Assembly (NCBI GenBank): GCA_016716265.1
Contig: JADJWQ010000001.1
Span: 1,550,001-1,614,000 of the forward strand
Length of the DNA stretch: 64,000 nucleotides
Origin: Planctomycetota bacterium
GTDB lineage: Bacteria; Planctomycetota; UBA1135; UBA2386
Reading direction: 5' to 3'
How positions within the stretch are numbered: the first letter of the stretch is position 1; every line of letters begins with the position of its first letter. Shown here piece by piece: positions 35,498 through 44,195 of the stretch. The notes below the pieces were generated by a model. It did no database searches, was not told the origin of the DNA, and saw nothing but the letters and a program-made list of their open reading frames with translations. Made by a program: the position numbers and the translations under genes.

Positions 35498-35714
35498 GAG
35501 GACAACGCAGGCATCGCTGCCGATACGGACCCGACGAATCCGACCAGGCGAGCGCCATCGGGCAGATCGAGCGGCGCGGGTTGCTCTCCGTCGTAATCGG
35601 AACGACGCGACCGCGGCCGGGACCACACACCCGACATACCCCCGATGTGGCCCCCGCGACACGGACAATTCCGCACCTCGCCGGTGCACCGTGGTGACGC
35701 TCGGCAACCGTAGC

Positions 35715-35729
35715 CACATCGCAGATGTG
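35715..35729 (+). promoter_or_regulatory. Operator-like palindrome next to a -10 box
   Basis: CACATC-GCA-GATGTG is a perfect 6-bp inverted repeat ending one base before the TAGAAT box. A repressor or activator site is possible; the protein is unknown. Confidence 0.4.
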
Positions 35730-35730
35730 C

Positions 35731-35736
35731 TAGAAT
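35731..35736 (+). promoter_or_regulatory. -10 box TAGAAT
   Basis: Near-consensus -10 hexamer (TAGAAT then ATG CGC) in an otherwise GC-rich stretch, 73 bases before the start of the propeller gene at 35809. No -35 match is seen. Confidence 0.5.
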
Positions 35737-35808
35737 ATGCGCCCGCAGCGCGCGCCGTCGCCACCGCCAGGCGATCGCTGCTCGCTCGCCTCTCTCCCGA
35801 GATCGGCC

Positions 35809-36882
35809 ATGAAACAGCTCCTCGTCGCGATCACCTCGCTCGTCGCCACCGTCACCGCCGTGCCGGCCCAGAACGACATGATCGGAGTGTCGTGGACCGG
35901 CAGCGTCTACGGCATCGACTCGACCACCGGTGCGGGAACGCTGATCGGTACGACCGGCCTCGGCACGGGCGCCAATTCGATGGCGATCGACGGCAGCGGT
36001 ACGGTCTACATCCACCAACGGAGCACCGGACTCGCAACGGTCGATCCGGCGACCGGCGCGGCGACCATCGTCTGCCGGCTCACCGCGCTGGACGTGCGCG
36101 GACTCGCGTACTCGCCGACGGGCGTCCTCTACGCGGTCGTCGACGGCGGTTCCGCGGACTCGCTCTTCACGATCGACGTCGCGACGTGCTCCGCGTCGCT
36201 CGTCGGCGCGACCGGCCTCGTCTCGCTGCAGGGCCTGACGTTCCTCGGCAACACACTGTACGGCTGGGACGTGTCCCGCAGTACGACGCAACCCGGCCTG
36301 GGCCTCGTCACGATCGACACGACGACGGGCGTCGCGACCGACGTCAATCCCACGGTCGGCGGCGCCAATCATCAGTTCCTGACGTCCGACGGTGCGGGCA
36401 ATCTGCTCGCGGGCAACAACGCCCTGTACCGCATCGACGTCTCGACCGGTGTCGAGACCCTGATCGGCTCGGGAGGCTACACGGACCTGCGCGGCGCCGA
36501 CCGGCTCGCGGGCTCGGGCGTCACCTACGGTGTGGGATGTCCGACCAGCACCGGTGCCGTCCCGACGCTGTTCGCGAGCGCGACGTCGCCCGGCACGCTG
36601 AACGTCCAGATCGGCAGCGGCCCCGCCGGCGCGGCCGCCGCGCTGGCATTCGGGGCCGGGCGGACGGCCTTCCCGATCGGCATCGGCTGCACGCTGCTGA
36701 CCGCGCCCGCGATCAGCATCACGGTCGGACTCGACCCGAGCGGCCGGTTCGCGTTGAGCACGCCGGTGTCCGCCGGCTTCACCGGTATCGTGCTGAACAC
36801 GCAGGCCTTCGTGCTCGACCCTGCGGCGCCGAGCGGCATCGGCATCGCCGCCTCGGCCGGCTTCGAGTTCACGATCGGCTGA
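35809..36882 (+). CDS. Exported small propeller-like protein with shared C-terminal module
   Basis: This is a 357-residue protein. The signal peptide is MKQLLVAITSLVATVTAVPA. The body is built of repeated GxxYxIDxxTGAxTLIG motifs (SVYGIDSTTGAGTLIG, GLATVDPATGAATIV, LFTIDVATCSASLVG, ALYRIDVSTGVETLIG), the pattern of DUF4394/NHL-like propellers. The last 110 residues are the shared C-terminal module (YGVGCPTSTGAVP...FPIGIGCTLL). No active-site residues can be assigned. It has the best-looking promoter region of the window, with a -10 box and palindrome. Confidence 0.8.
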   Translation: MKQLLVAITSLVATVTAVPAQNDMIGVSWTGSVYGIDSTTGAGTLIGTTGLGTGANSMAIDGSGTVYIHQRSTGLATVDPATGAATIVCRLTALDVRGLAYSPTGVLYAVVDGGSADSLFTIDVATCSASLVGATGLVSLQGLTFLGNTLYGWDVSRSTTQPGLGLVTIDTTTGVATDVNPTVGGANHQFLTSDGAGNLLAGNNALYRIDVSTGVETLIGSGGYTDLRGADRLAGSGVTYGVGCPTSTGAVPTLFASATSPGTLNVQIGSGPAGAAAALAFGAGRTAFPIGIGCTLLTAPAISITVGLDPSGRFALSTPVSAGFTGIVLNTQAFVLDPAAPSGIGIAASAGFEFTIG

Positions 36883-36900
36883 GCGCGCTGGCGACGGCTG

Positions 36901-39195
36901 TCAGAACACCAGCACCTCGCGCCCCGGCGTCGCGGTGAGACCCAGCGCCGCACCCGGGTCGAGCACGAGGCCCTGGCAGTAGAGCGAGAGCACGCCGAGA
37001 TCTCCGGGGATCGGGACGCCGAGCAGTCCGGTGCCATTGGCGTCGAGCATCAACGGCAGTGACACGACGAGCGCCCCGACCAGCAGCTCGCAGGGACCGA
37101 TCGGCACGGCGGTCGGTGCCAGCCCGAAGTTCACGACCGCGACCGCGCTCGCGCGACCGCGGTCGATGACGAGCTCCGGTCGGGCACCGGGCGTCGGGCA
37201 GCCCGCGACGGTGAGCTCGGGCACGAGCCCGCCGGTGCCCGCACAGCCACGGCCGTACGCGGCGCCGTGCAATCCGCCGCCGAGACAGTCGGCGCCGGCG
37301 CTGACCCACTCGACCGTCGTGCTGACGAAGCGGATCGCGGCGTAGCTGTCGGCCTCGAACAGGACCCCGAATCGCCGCGCGTCCACCTCGGTCAGACAGC
37401 AGTATGCGAAGCCGCCCGCGTAGACCGTGCGCGGGGTCGCCCAGCGGGAGCCCTCGTCGTGGCTCACCCACACCGAGCCGTTCACCCGCGACGACGTCGA
37501 CCGCGGACCGGCGAACAGGATCCGGCTGCGCAGACCGTCCGCCGGGTCCGTGAAGCGGAGCACGCTCGCCATGCACGCCGGATCAGGCAATGCAGGGTCG
37601 TCGCGCAGCGGGGAGAACGTCGCGCCGCCGTCGGTGCTGACCGCCACCTTGCGCGTCGCGGTGCCGACCGAGTGCCGCGAGTTCAGGAGCACCGAGCCGT
37701 CCGCGCGCTCGACGACCTGGCATTCGTTGCCCTGCAACGTGTTGGGGTCCCGCGGCACATCGCTGCCGCGCTGCCACGTGAGCCCGCCGTCGTCGCTGAA
37801 TGCGCAGTAGTTGCCCCAGGTCCCGTCGACGTCGTAGCGGTTGAACGGCACCACGATGCGACCCGCGAACGGTCCGTGGCGCAATTGGATCGCCCGGCCC
37901 GGACCCGAGTTGACCGCCCGGGCGACGCTCGCCGGCTTCACCTGCGCGGTGACGTCGATCGGCGTCGACCACGTCGCCCCCTCGTCGTCGGAGAACGCCA
38001 ACCACGACGTGACCACTCCCGCGCCGCTGATCCCGACCGGCGCGTTCCAGATCGTCGTGCCCAGCGGGTAGCGCTGATACATCACCAGCACGCGGCCCGC
38101 GAACGGACCCGCGTGCAGGCGGACGGCGCACGGATTGTTGAGAGCGTCGCGCCCGACATCGGCGATGAGCTGGACCGGTCCCCAGCTCGCGCCGGAATCG
38201 AAGCTGCGGCGCACGACGATGTCGTTCTCCGATTGATCGCTCCCGCTCTGCCGCCCCTCGGCGAACGCGAGCAGCACGCCGTTCGGCGCGGTGCGGACGA
38301 TCGCCGGGATCCGATAGCGCGGGTACACACCATCACCGTTGACGAACACGTCGACCGGGGTCGGTGGCGGGATCGGGACGTGCCGGCCGTGCCGCGCGAA
38401 CAGGTAGCCCTCCAGCGCGTCGACCTCGGCGGATGTCAGCACCCGGTCGTAGACCAACAGCTCCTTGACGTCGCCGTCGAGGAAGTTCGACACGCTGTAG
38501 CGCGCGCCGAGCACGATGCCGCCGAGCGCGCCGATCGACGGCAATGCCGCCGCGGTGACCGTGCCACCGCCGATCCGGTGCTGCTGCGCTCCGGGCGCGA
38601 GGACGAGCGTGTGGACCTGGAACGCGTCGGTCGCGACCGCGGGGCCGACCGGCAGCAGCGCACCGCCGCTGCCGTCGCCCAGAAAGACGTGCCAGCGACC
38701 CGGAGCGGCGGCCTGACCGGTGTGCAGCGTCGTGCGCCCGGCGGCGGTCGAGCCATCCATCACGTAGCCCCCGTCCGCCGAGCGGACCCGGACCACGGCG
38801 AGGATCGTGCGGTCCGTCGTCAGCGCGCCGATGTCGGACTGCGACGCCCACACGAGGTCGTCGCCGTCGAACGCGACGGCGGGCCCTGCGGTCGACGCAT
38901 CGTCGCGGACCATCGGGCGCCGCACAGTGGTGCTTGCGACGCGGGTCAGGTGCCGGGCACCGGCGCCGCGATCGTCCCAGCGCAGGACGGGCGTGCCGTC
39001 CGGCTCGGGCGTCGCGACGCCATTGACGCCGCTCGCGGCATCGAGCCACAGCCACAGGTTCGCGAAGGACGGGTCGGGAGTGCCGTCGGGGCGGAGGATC
39101 CCCTGCGCAGCGAGGGATCCGCAGATCGACGCCAAGAGCACGGCGCGCACGACGAGAGCACGCCGCCCACGACGAGGGGGTGGGTGGGAACGCAT
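36901..39195 (-). CDS. Exported sialidase (GH33-like) with N-terminal LamG-like domain and shared C-terminal module
   Basis: This is a 764-residue protein. A signal peptide (VVRAVLLASICGSLAAQ) is followed by a LamG-like domain (about 35-270, LWLWLDAASGV, GRTTLHTGQ). The sialidase propeller follows, with the YRIP motif at 294-297, Asp-boxes at 331-338 (SFDSGASW) and again in SDDEGATWS, SDDGGLTWQ and STDGGATFS, and acidic candidates in FAEGRQSGSDQSEND and NECQVVERADGS. These are the landmarks of GH33 exo-alpha-sialidases, so release of terminal sialic or related acids from glycans outside the cell is likely. The C-terminal module is YGRGCAGTGGLVP...GREVLVF. The next gene upstream on the same strand is a paralogue lacking the propeller. 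Translation begins at ATG 39195, before the basic N-region. Confidence 0.88.
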   Translation of the reverse strand: MRSHPPPRRGRRALVVRAVLLASICGSLAAQGILRPDGTPDPSFANLWLWLDAASGVNGVATPEPDGTPVLRWDDRGAGARHLTRVASTTVRRPMVRDDASTAGPAVAFDGDDLVWASQSDIGALTTDRTILAVVRVRSADGGYVMDGSTAAGRTTLHTGQAAAPGRWHVFLGDGSGGALLPVGPAVATDAFQVHTLVLAPGAQQHRIGGGTVTAAALPSIGALGGIVLGARYSVSNFLDGDVKELLVYDRVLTSAEVDALEGYLFARHGRHVPIPPPTPVDVFVNGDGVYPRYRIPAIVRTAPNGVLLAFAEGRQSGSDQSENDIVVRRSFDSGASWGPVQLIADVGRDALNNPCAVRLHAGPFAGRVLVMYQRYPLGTTIWNAPVGISGAGVVTSWLAFSDDEGATWSTPIDVTAQVKPASVARAVNSGPGRAIQLRHGPFAGRIVVPFNRYDVDGTWGNYCAFSDDGGLTWQRGSDVPRDPNTLQGNECQVVERADGSVLLNSRHSVGTATRKVAVSTDGGATFSPLRDDPALPDPACMASVLRFTDPADGLRSRILFAGPRSTSSRVNGSVWVSHDEGSRWATPRTVYAGGFAYCCLTEVDARRFGVLFEADSYAAIRFVSTTVEWVSAGADCLGGGLHGAAYGRGCAGTGGLVPELTVAGCPTPGARPELVIDRGRASAVAVVNFGLAPTAVPIGPCELLVGALVVSLPLMLDANGTGLLGVPIPGDLGVLSLYCQGLVLDPGAALGLTATPGREVLVF

Positions 39196-39233
39196 GCCGG
39201 ATCCCGATCGGGCGCCACGGCGGCGCGATTGCC

Positions 39234-40394
39234 TCAGAAGATCACCAGCTCGAGCCCGTTGGTGGCCGACGCGCCGAGCCCGGCCTGCGGATCGACGACG
39301 AGCGCCTGCGTCGGCAGGGTCAGCGCGAGCCCCGCGGGGACGGCGAGCGGTAGCCGGAATGCGCCGTTCGCGTCGGTCGGTCCGCCGACGCCGAGGACGA
39401 TCGGCGAGATCAGCAGCGTGCACGGGCCGACCGGCAGGTTGGCGCGCATCAGTCCGAAGTCGATGACCGCAACCGACAGCGGCAGACCGTCGCGGACGAC
39501 GAGATCGAAGCTCCCGCCCGGCACCGGGCAGCCCGCGTTGACGAGCTGCGGCACGAGCCCACCGGTCCCGGCGCAGCCCGCGCCGTAGACCTCGCCGTAG
39601 GCCAGCGGATGCCGTGCGACGAAGTACGCCTCGAGAAGCGAGCGGTTCGCCGGGTTGACGGCCTCGGAGTAGATCAGCAGCTCCTTGACGTAGCCGTTCA
39701 AGCCGTTGGCCGTGTTCGCGCGCGAGCCGACGATCAGGCCACCGAGATTGAAGACGGACGGGAACGTCGTCGTCGTCTGGAGCTGGCCGTTGATGTAGTG
39801 CTCCTGCACGCCGTTCGTCAGCACCAGCGCATGGATCTGGTAGCGGTTGGTGGCGACGGGCACGCTGAGCATCGAATAGCCGTTCGGCGTCGGCTGCGTG
39901 TTGTCGCCGAAGAAGCTGTGCCAGAGCCCCGGGTTCGCGGTCTCGCCGGTGTGCAGCGTGGTCCGGCCGGAGAACGTCGAGCCGTCGAAGACGTAGCCGC
40001 CGTCCGCGTCACGCACGTTCACAACCGCGAAGAACGTGCGGTCGCCGGCGAGCCGGCCGATGTCGGCGAACGCTGCCCAGATGTAGTCGTTGCCGTCGAA
40101 GCCCATCGCGACGCCGCACGACTCCGCGTCGTCCTCGACCGTGGGGCGGCGCAGCGGGTCGGTCGCGATGCGGGCGAGGTGCCGCGCATTGATGCTGCGA
40201 TCGTCCCACTGCGTCACCTGCGTGCCGTCGGGGAGCGGGGTCGGGCTCGAGTTCGGGCCGTTCGCGGCGTCGTACCACGACCACAGATTCGGGTAGGCCG
40301 GGTCGGGCGTGCCATTGCCGAGCACGATCGACTGTGCACCGACGGAACCGAGGAGCGCGGAGAGCGAGACGAAGCAGAGGTGCGGAACGCGCAT
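39234..40394 (-). CDS. Exported LamG-like protein, tandem paralogue of the sialidase flanks
   Basis: This is a 386-residue protein with a signal peptide (HLCFVSLSALLGSVGAQ). It matches the neighbouring sialidase along the N-terminal LamG-like domain (NLWSWYDAANGPNSSPTPLP, VTQWDDRSINARHLARIA, GGYVFDGSTFSGRTTLHTGE) and again in the C-terminal module (YGAGCAGTGGLVPQLVNAGC, GLELVIF), but lacks the sialidase propeller between them. It therefore arose by duplication with loss or gain of the catalytic domain. It could bind the same surface or substrate. The two genes are 38 bases apart on the same strand and probably share a transcript. A GGTCCACC-type leader precedes ATG 40394. Confidence 0.85.
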   Translation of the reverse strand: MRVPHLCFVSLSALLGSVGAQSIVLGNGTPDPAYPNLWSWYDAANGPNSSPTPLPDGTQVTQWDDRSINARHLARIATDPLRRPTVEDDAESCGVAMGFDGNDYIWAAFADIGRLAGDRTFFAVVNVRDADGGYVFDGSTFSGRTTLHTGETANPGLWHSFFGDNTQPTPNGYSMLSVPVATNRYQIHALVLTNGVQEHYINGQLQTTTTFPSVFNLGGLIVGSRANTANGLNGYVKELLIYSEAVNPANRSLLEAYFVARHPLAYGEVYGAGCAGTGGLVPQLVNAGCPVPGGSFDLVVRDGLPLSVAVIDFGLMRANLPVGPCTLLISPIVLGVGGPTDANGAFRLPLAVPAGLALTLPTQALVVDPQAGLGASATNGLELVIF

Positions 40395-40531
40395 GGTGGA
40401 CCTCGACAGAGCTGGAAGCGGTGTAGCGCCCTTGGTACCAGATGCCGCGGCCGCTGACCATCGTGGGCTTCCGAACGACGACGCCGAGGCGCCCCGGATC
40501 GCGCGCGGTCGCCGGTCTCGCCGGTGATCGC

Positions 40532-41758
40532 TCAGCGGCCGAGACACCGACCCTGTCGACCGGCGCGCAGATCGCGGGCCTCGCCCGGTCGTTCCATCCG
40601 CGCCAGCAGGAGCCCGCCCCGCACCGCCCGGATCCGCATGTCGACGATCGAGCCGTCGGTGCCTTCCCATCGCACGGAGGCTCCCGCAGGCGGGTCCGGC
40701 CAGGCGTCCTCACGGCGCAGCGCGACGACATCGCCGACGCGCGCGACGACGGTGACCGGGCCTCCCTCGACGCCGTCCGCGGTCACCGGCCCCGGCGCAG
40801 GCTGGCGGTGCTGCCTCATCTCGAGCAGCACGGCCTCCTCCAGCACGCTGCGCAGCGGCGCCGCTCCGAGATTCGACGCCAGCCAGGCGGCGCAGGCACC
40901 GGTCCAAGGCAGGAGTTCGTCGGCCCGGCGACCGGCCGGATCGCGCGGGCCGAGCCCGAGGCCGTGCCGACCCTCCGCATACACGTGCAGCTCGTGCTGC
41001 ACGCCCGCGGTGGCCAGCGCATCGGCGAACGCGTAGCTGTTGCGGACGGAGACGCCCGCGTCCGCCGCCGTGTGCCACAGGAAGGTCGGCGGCGTGTCGC
41101 GGTCGACGCGCAGCTGCGTCGACAGCAATAGCTCGAGATCCTCGCCCGGATCGTCGCCGAGCAGGTTGCGTCGCGACCCGCGGTGCGCGATCGCGCCGTG
41201 CATGTCGATCACGGGATAGCACAGGATGCCGAGGTCGGGACGCGACGAGCGCCGCTCGACCGGATCGTCGGCCTGCGGGTCACCGAGATCCCACCAGGTC
41301 AGCAGCGTCGACGCGAGGTGACCGCCCGCCGACGAGCCGATCACGCCGACGCGCGCCGGATCGACGTCCCACTCGCACGCTCGCTCGCGGACGAGGCGCA
41401 CCGCACGTGCGGCGTCCTGCAGCATGCAGGGATGCCGATAACCGTGGCTACCGAGCCGGTACCGACAGACGAAGGCCTGGATGCCGAGCCCGTTCAGCCA
41501 GCGCGCATAGCCCTCGCCCTCGTGCGCGGCGAGCCCTCCGTAGCCGCCGCCGGGAAGCACCACCACGGCGCTCCCGTTCACCAGCGCGTCCGGCGCCAGG
41601 TACGGCGTCAGCGTCGGCACGTCCTCCGACGCACTGCCGCGCGCACCCGGCGCATCGCCCGCCCACAGCCGGATCGCCGGCTGCGGAGCCGTGGCCGGGA
41701 AGGTCGGCTGCGGGACGTCCTGGGGAGCGAGCAAGATGGCGAGCGCGAGGCTGAGCAT
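40532..41758 (-). CDS. Exported alpha/beta-hydrolase (esterase/lipase-like) with extra C-terminal domain
   Basis: This is a 408-residue protein. A short hydrophobic N-terminus (MLSLALAILLAPQD) is a signal peptide. The hydrolase fold shows the oxyanion loop VVVLPGGGYGGLA, the nucleophile elbow GSSAG with S143, D233 (HTAADAGV) and H265 (EGRHGLGL) as the catalytic triad. The sequence resembles COG0657 esterases, including those that remove acetyl groups from plant polysaccharides; the substrate here is unknown. About 110 residues after the triad (from VLEEAVLLEMRQH) form an extra beta-rich domain I do not recognise. An in-frame start 42 bases upstream exists, but ATG 41758 opens the signal peptide. 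Confidence 0.85.
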   Translation of the reverse strand: MLSLALAILLAPQDVPQPTFPATAPQPAIRLWAGDAPGARGSASEDVPTLTPYLAPDALVNGSAVVVLPGGGYGGLAAHEGEGYARWLNGLGIQAFVCRYRLGSHGYRHPCMLQDAARAVRLVRERACEWDVDPARVGVIGSSAGGHLASTLLTWWDLGDPQADDPVERRSSRPDLGILCYPVIDMHGAIAHRGSRRNLLGDDPGEDLELLLSTQLRVDRDTPPTFLWHTAADAGVSVRNSYAFADALATAGVQHELHVYAEGRHGLGLGPRDPAGRRADELLPWTGACAAWLASNLGAAPLRSVLEEAVLLEMRQHRQPAPGPVTADGVEGGPVTVVARVGDVVALRREDAWPDPPAGASVRWEGTDGSIVDMRIRAVRGGLLLARMERPGEARDLRAGRQGRCLGR

Positions 41759-41953
41759 GGTGGGGCCACCAGGAATACCGCCTCTCCGGCAAGGAAGCAC
41801 AGCGATGCGAACGAAGACGCGACCGCGTAGCCGCCGTGACGGTCCCGCTCCGACCTCAGCGCGAGACGAGTCGGCACCAGGGCACTGGCCACGTGCAAGC
41901 GCACGGTCGCGCGCAGACCGGTTGCCGGAATCGACAGCCTACCGAGGGAACCT

Positions 41954-42706
41954 ATGTGCAACTCGCCCCGGTCACTTCGTGCATCGTTCGCGGAGTGCTC
42001 GCGCAGCTTCGAGACCGGGATCTGCAGAGCGATGACGACGGCGGTCTGCAGCTGGATGCCGAGCGGTGCGCGCCCGACGCCTGACCGGGCCGCCGCCGTC
42101 CAGGGCCGGATCGGCTTCGGCGAGCACTCCGGACTTGCGGTGCCACGCTGGCGTGATCCCGACGCGATCCGTCACCGGGCCGCGGCTTCCGATCGGCAGG
42201 CCCGCTACCGCGGCCTCTCGCTGCAGGCGTCCACCGCGGTCGAGGCGGGGCGTAACGACGCTCTGGAGCGGCTGTATCGACACGCCTTGCGCCCAGCCCT
42301 CGACGAGGACCGACTGGCCTGGACCCGCGACGGCAAGGTGGTCTACAGGTTCGCGCGACCGTGGCAGGACGGGACGGGGATGGACAACCTGCTGCGCGCG
42401 CTGGGAAGGGATGTCCGACTGCTCCCCGAGGAATCCGCCGCCCAGAGCGTCATGCATCGAGCCATCGAGCACCTCAGGAAGCACCACCGTCGCATGAGAC
42501 AAGGCACCTTCATCGCGATGGGGCTCCCGATCGGAAGCGGGCAGGTCGAGTCTGCTGTCAAGAACCTCGCTGCCCACCGACGGCAACGCAGCGGCATCCG
42601 GTGGTCCACCGCCGGCGCACAGCGCGTCCTCGAGCTGCGCACACTCGCCGAGGACCGTCGCTGGGGCACGGCCTGTCAGTGCTGCGTCGATCGATGTTCG
42701 GCATGA
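41954..42706 (+). mobile_element. Chimeric transposase remnant: IS91-like middle joined in frame to ISKra4-like end
   Basis: One open frame of 250 codons is made of two unrelated transposases. Up to about 42375 it matches the IS91-like copy on the minus strand at 60 kb (GRIGFGEHSGLAVPRWRDPD, LRPALDEDRLAWTRDGKVVY, PWQDGT). There it switches to a sequence seen again at 47.4 and 51.0 kb: TFIAMGLPIGSGQVESAVKN, RSGIRWSTAGAQRVLELRTL. That is the C-terminal signature of ISKra4-family transposases (GSGxVESxxK...GxRWxxxGA). The IS91 part lacks its start and catalytic tyrosine region. The first 40 codons look random. It is a fusion of dead pieces, although uninterrupted. Confidence 0.75.
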
Positions 42707-42736
42707 CCCTGCCCGAAGCCGGACCTGTCCCCGCTG

Positions 42737-42836
42737 TCTCTCATCGATCACCTCCGCGAGCCGACGCCTGGCACCGCCGGACCGTCCGGGGTCTCGAGCT
42801 TCAACACGCGTGGTCGATGCCCGGCGAGGGCAGCTA
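42737..42836 (+). repeat. Copy 1 of a ~100-bp repeat (integrase-type IS end)
   Basis: The stretch starting TCTCTCATCGATCACCTCCG is highly similar to 61460-61560. In the 61-kb copy it directly precedes the 5' end of an integrase-type transposase on the minus strand, so it is probably the terminal region of that element. Confidence 0.75.
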
Positions 42837-44195
42837 ACCGCGCGGCCGTAGGAATGCGTACGCGGGCACGCCCGTCGCGATGATCGCGAGACCGATCAGG
42901 GCGTTGCGACGTTCGAGGGGATCGAGCAGCGTCAGCACGTCCACGCTGATCACGACGGCGATGAACAGGGCCGGTGTCACGGGATAGCCGAGACAGCGGA
43001 AAGGTCGCGGGCGGTCCGGCTGCAGCACTCTCAGCCGGTAGACGGCCGCAACCGCGAGCGCGTAGAAGAGCAACGCCGCGAACACGACGTAGACCGTGAC
43101 ATCGTCGAACTTCTGAAAGCCCGCGACCAGCGCCACGCCCCAGACCGCCTGGGCCCAGATCGAGATCGTCGGCGTGCCGGTCCGGCGGTCGACGTGCATC
43201 AGGGCCCGCAGTACGAGCTTGTCGCGGGCCATCTCGTAGAAGGCGCGCGGCGACGACAGCAGGTTCGGGTTCGCTGCGCCGAAGACCGAGATCGCGATCA
43301 AGAGCGTCAGCCAGCTCGCGAGCTGCGGATCGATGGCGCGGACGACGGTGCGCATCGGCACCTCCATCCGCTCCGTGTCGACGTCGAGGGCGAGCATCTC
43401 CGGCAGCGGCACGACCCGCAGGTAGACGACGTTCACGAGGACGTACGTAGCGATCAGGATCAGGAGGCCGACGACGAGTCCGAGCGGCAGGTCGCGCTCG
43501 GGCCGCTTCAGCTCGGCGGCGTTGAAGGGGAGCTGGTACCAGCCCTCGTACGCCCAGAAGACCGCGAGACAGGCCGTGACGACGCCTCCCGAAGTGATCA
43601 CCGGTTCGACCGCGGCGGCTGCCGCGACGCCGTCGGACGCCGCAGGCTCGGCGAAACGGAGGCCCGCGAGCACGATCAGCCCGAGCGCGCCGAGCTTGCA
43701 GAACGTCGACAGGTTCTGGACGAGGGCGCCGTGCCTCGTGCCGACGTGGTTGACCACCGCGAGCAGGAGGATCATCGCGCTGGCGATCGCGACCTTGACC
43801 GTCGTGCGCGAGGCCTCGTCGACCTGCACCGTCGTGAGGACGTTGTCGGCAAAGGCGAGCGCGAGCGCTGCCATGGTGCCGCTGTTGATCACCCAGAAGA
43901 ACGTCCAGCCGTACAGGAAGCCGACGAAGCGCCCCCAGCCCTCGCGCAGGAACGAGTACTGCCCGCCGGCCTCGGGCAGCATCGCACCGAGTTCGGCGTA
44001 GGCGTAGGCCCCGAACAGGCAGACCACGCCGAGGACGACCCAGATCACGTGGATCCAGAGCTCGCTGGGCACGGCGTGCGCCACGGGCACCGGCTTCAAG
44101 AAGATCCCCGACCCGATCACGGCTCCGACCGTGATCGCGATCGCGCTCAGCGGGCCGAGCACACGCTTGAGCTCACCCTCCGGGTGGTGCTTCAT
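42834..44195 (-). CDS. Amino-acid permease of the APC superfamily
   Basis: This is a 453-residue integral membrane protein with about twelve hydrophobic segments. The first helix carries VGAVIGSGIFLKP, the GxG(I/V)F unwound substrate-binding motif of APC transporters. EAGGQYSFLREGWG, WAYEGWYQLPFNAAELKRPERDLP and ANPNLLSSPRAFYEMARDK are further hallmarks of the LAT/SLC7-like branch. It probably moves amino acids across the inner membrane, either by exchange or with protons. The ATG at 44195 stands 6 bases after a TAGCCT box, with no ribosome site. It is intact although flanked on both sides by insertion-sequence debris. Confidence 0.93.
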   Translation of the reverse strand: MKHHPEGELKRVLGPLSAIAITVGAVIGSGIFLKPVPVAHAVPSELWIHVIWVVLGVVCLFGAYAYAELGAMLPEAGGQYSFLREGWGRFVGFLYGWTFFWVINSGTMAALALAFADNVLTTVQVDEASRTTVKVAIASAMILLLAVVNHVGTRHGALVQNLSTFCKLGALGLIVLAGLRFAEPAASDGVAAAAAVEPVITSGGVVTACLAVFWAYEGWYQLPFNAAELKRPERDLPLGLVVGLLILIATYVLVNVVYLRVVPLPEMLALDVDTERMEVPMRTVVRAIDPQLASWLTLLIAISVFGAANPNLLSSPRAFYEMARDKLVLRALMHVDRRTGTPTISIWAQAVWGVALVAGFQKFDDVTVYVVFAALLFYALAVAAVYRLRVLQPDRPRPFRCLGYPVTPALFIAVVISVDVLTLLDPLERRNALIGLAIIATGVPAYAFLRPRG

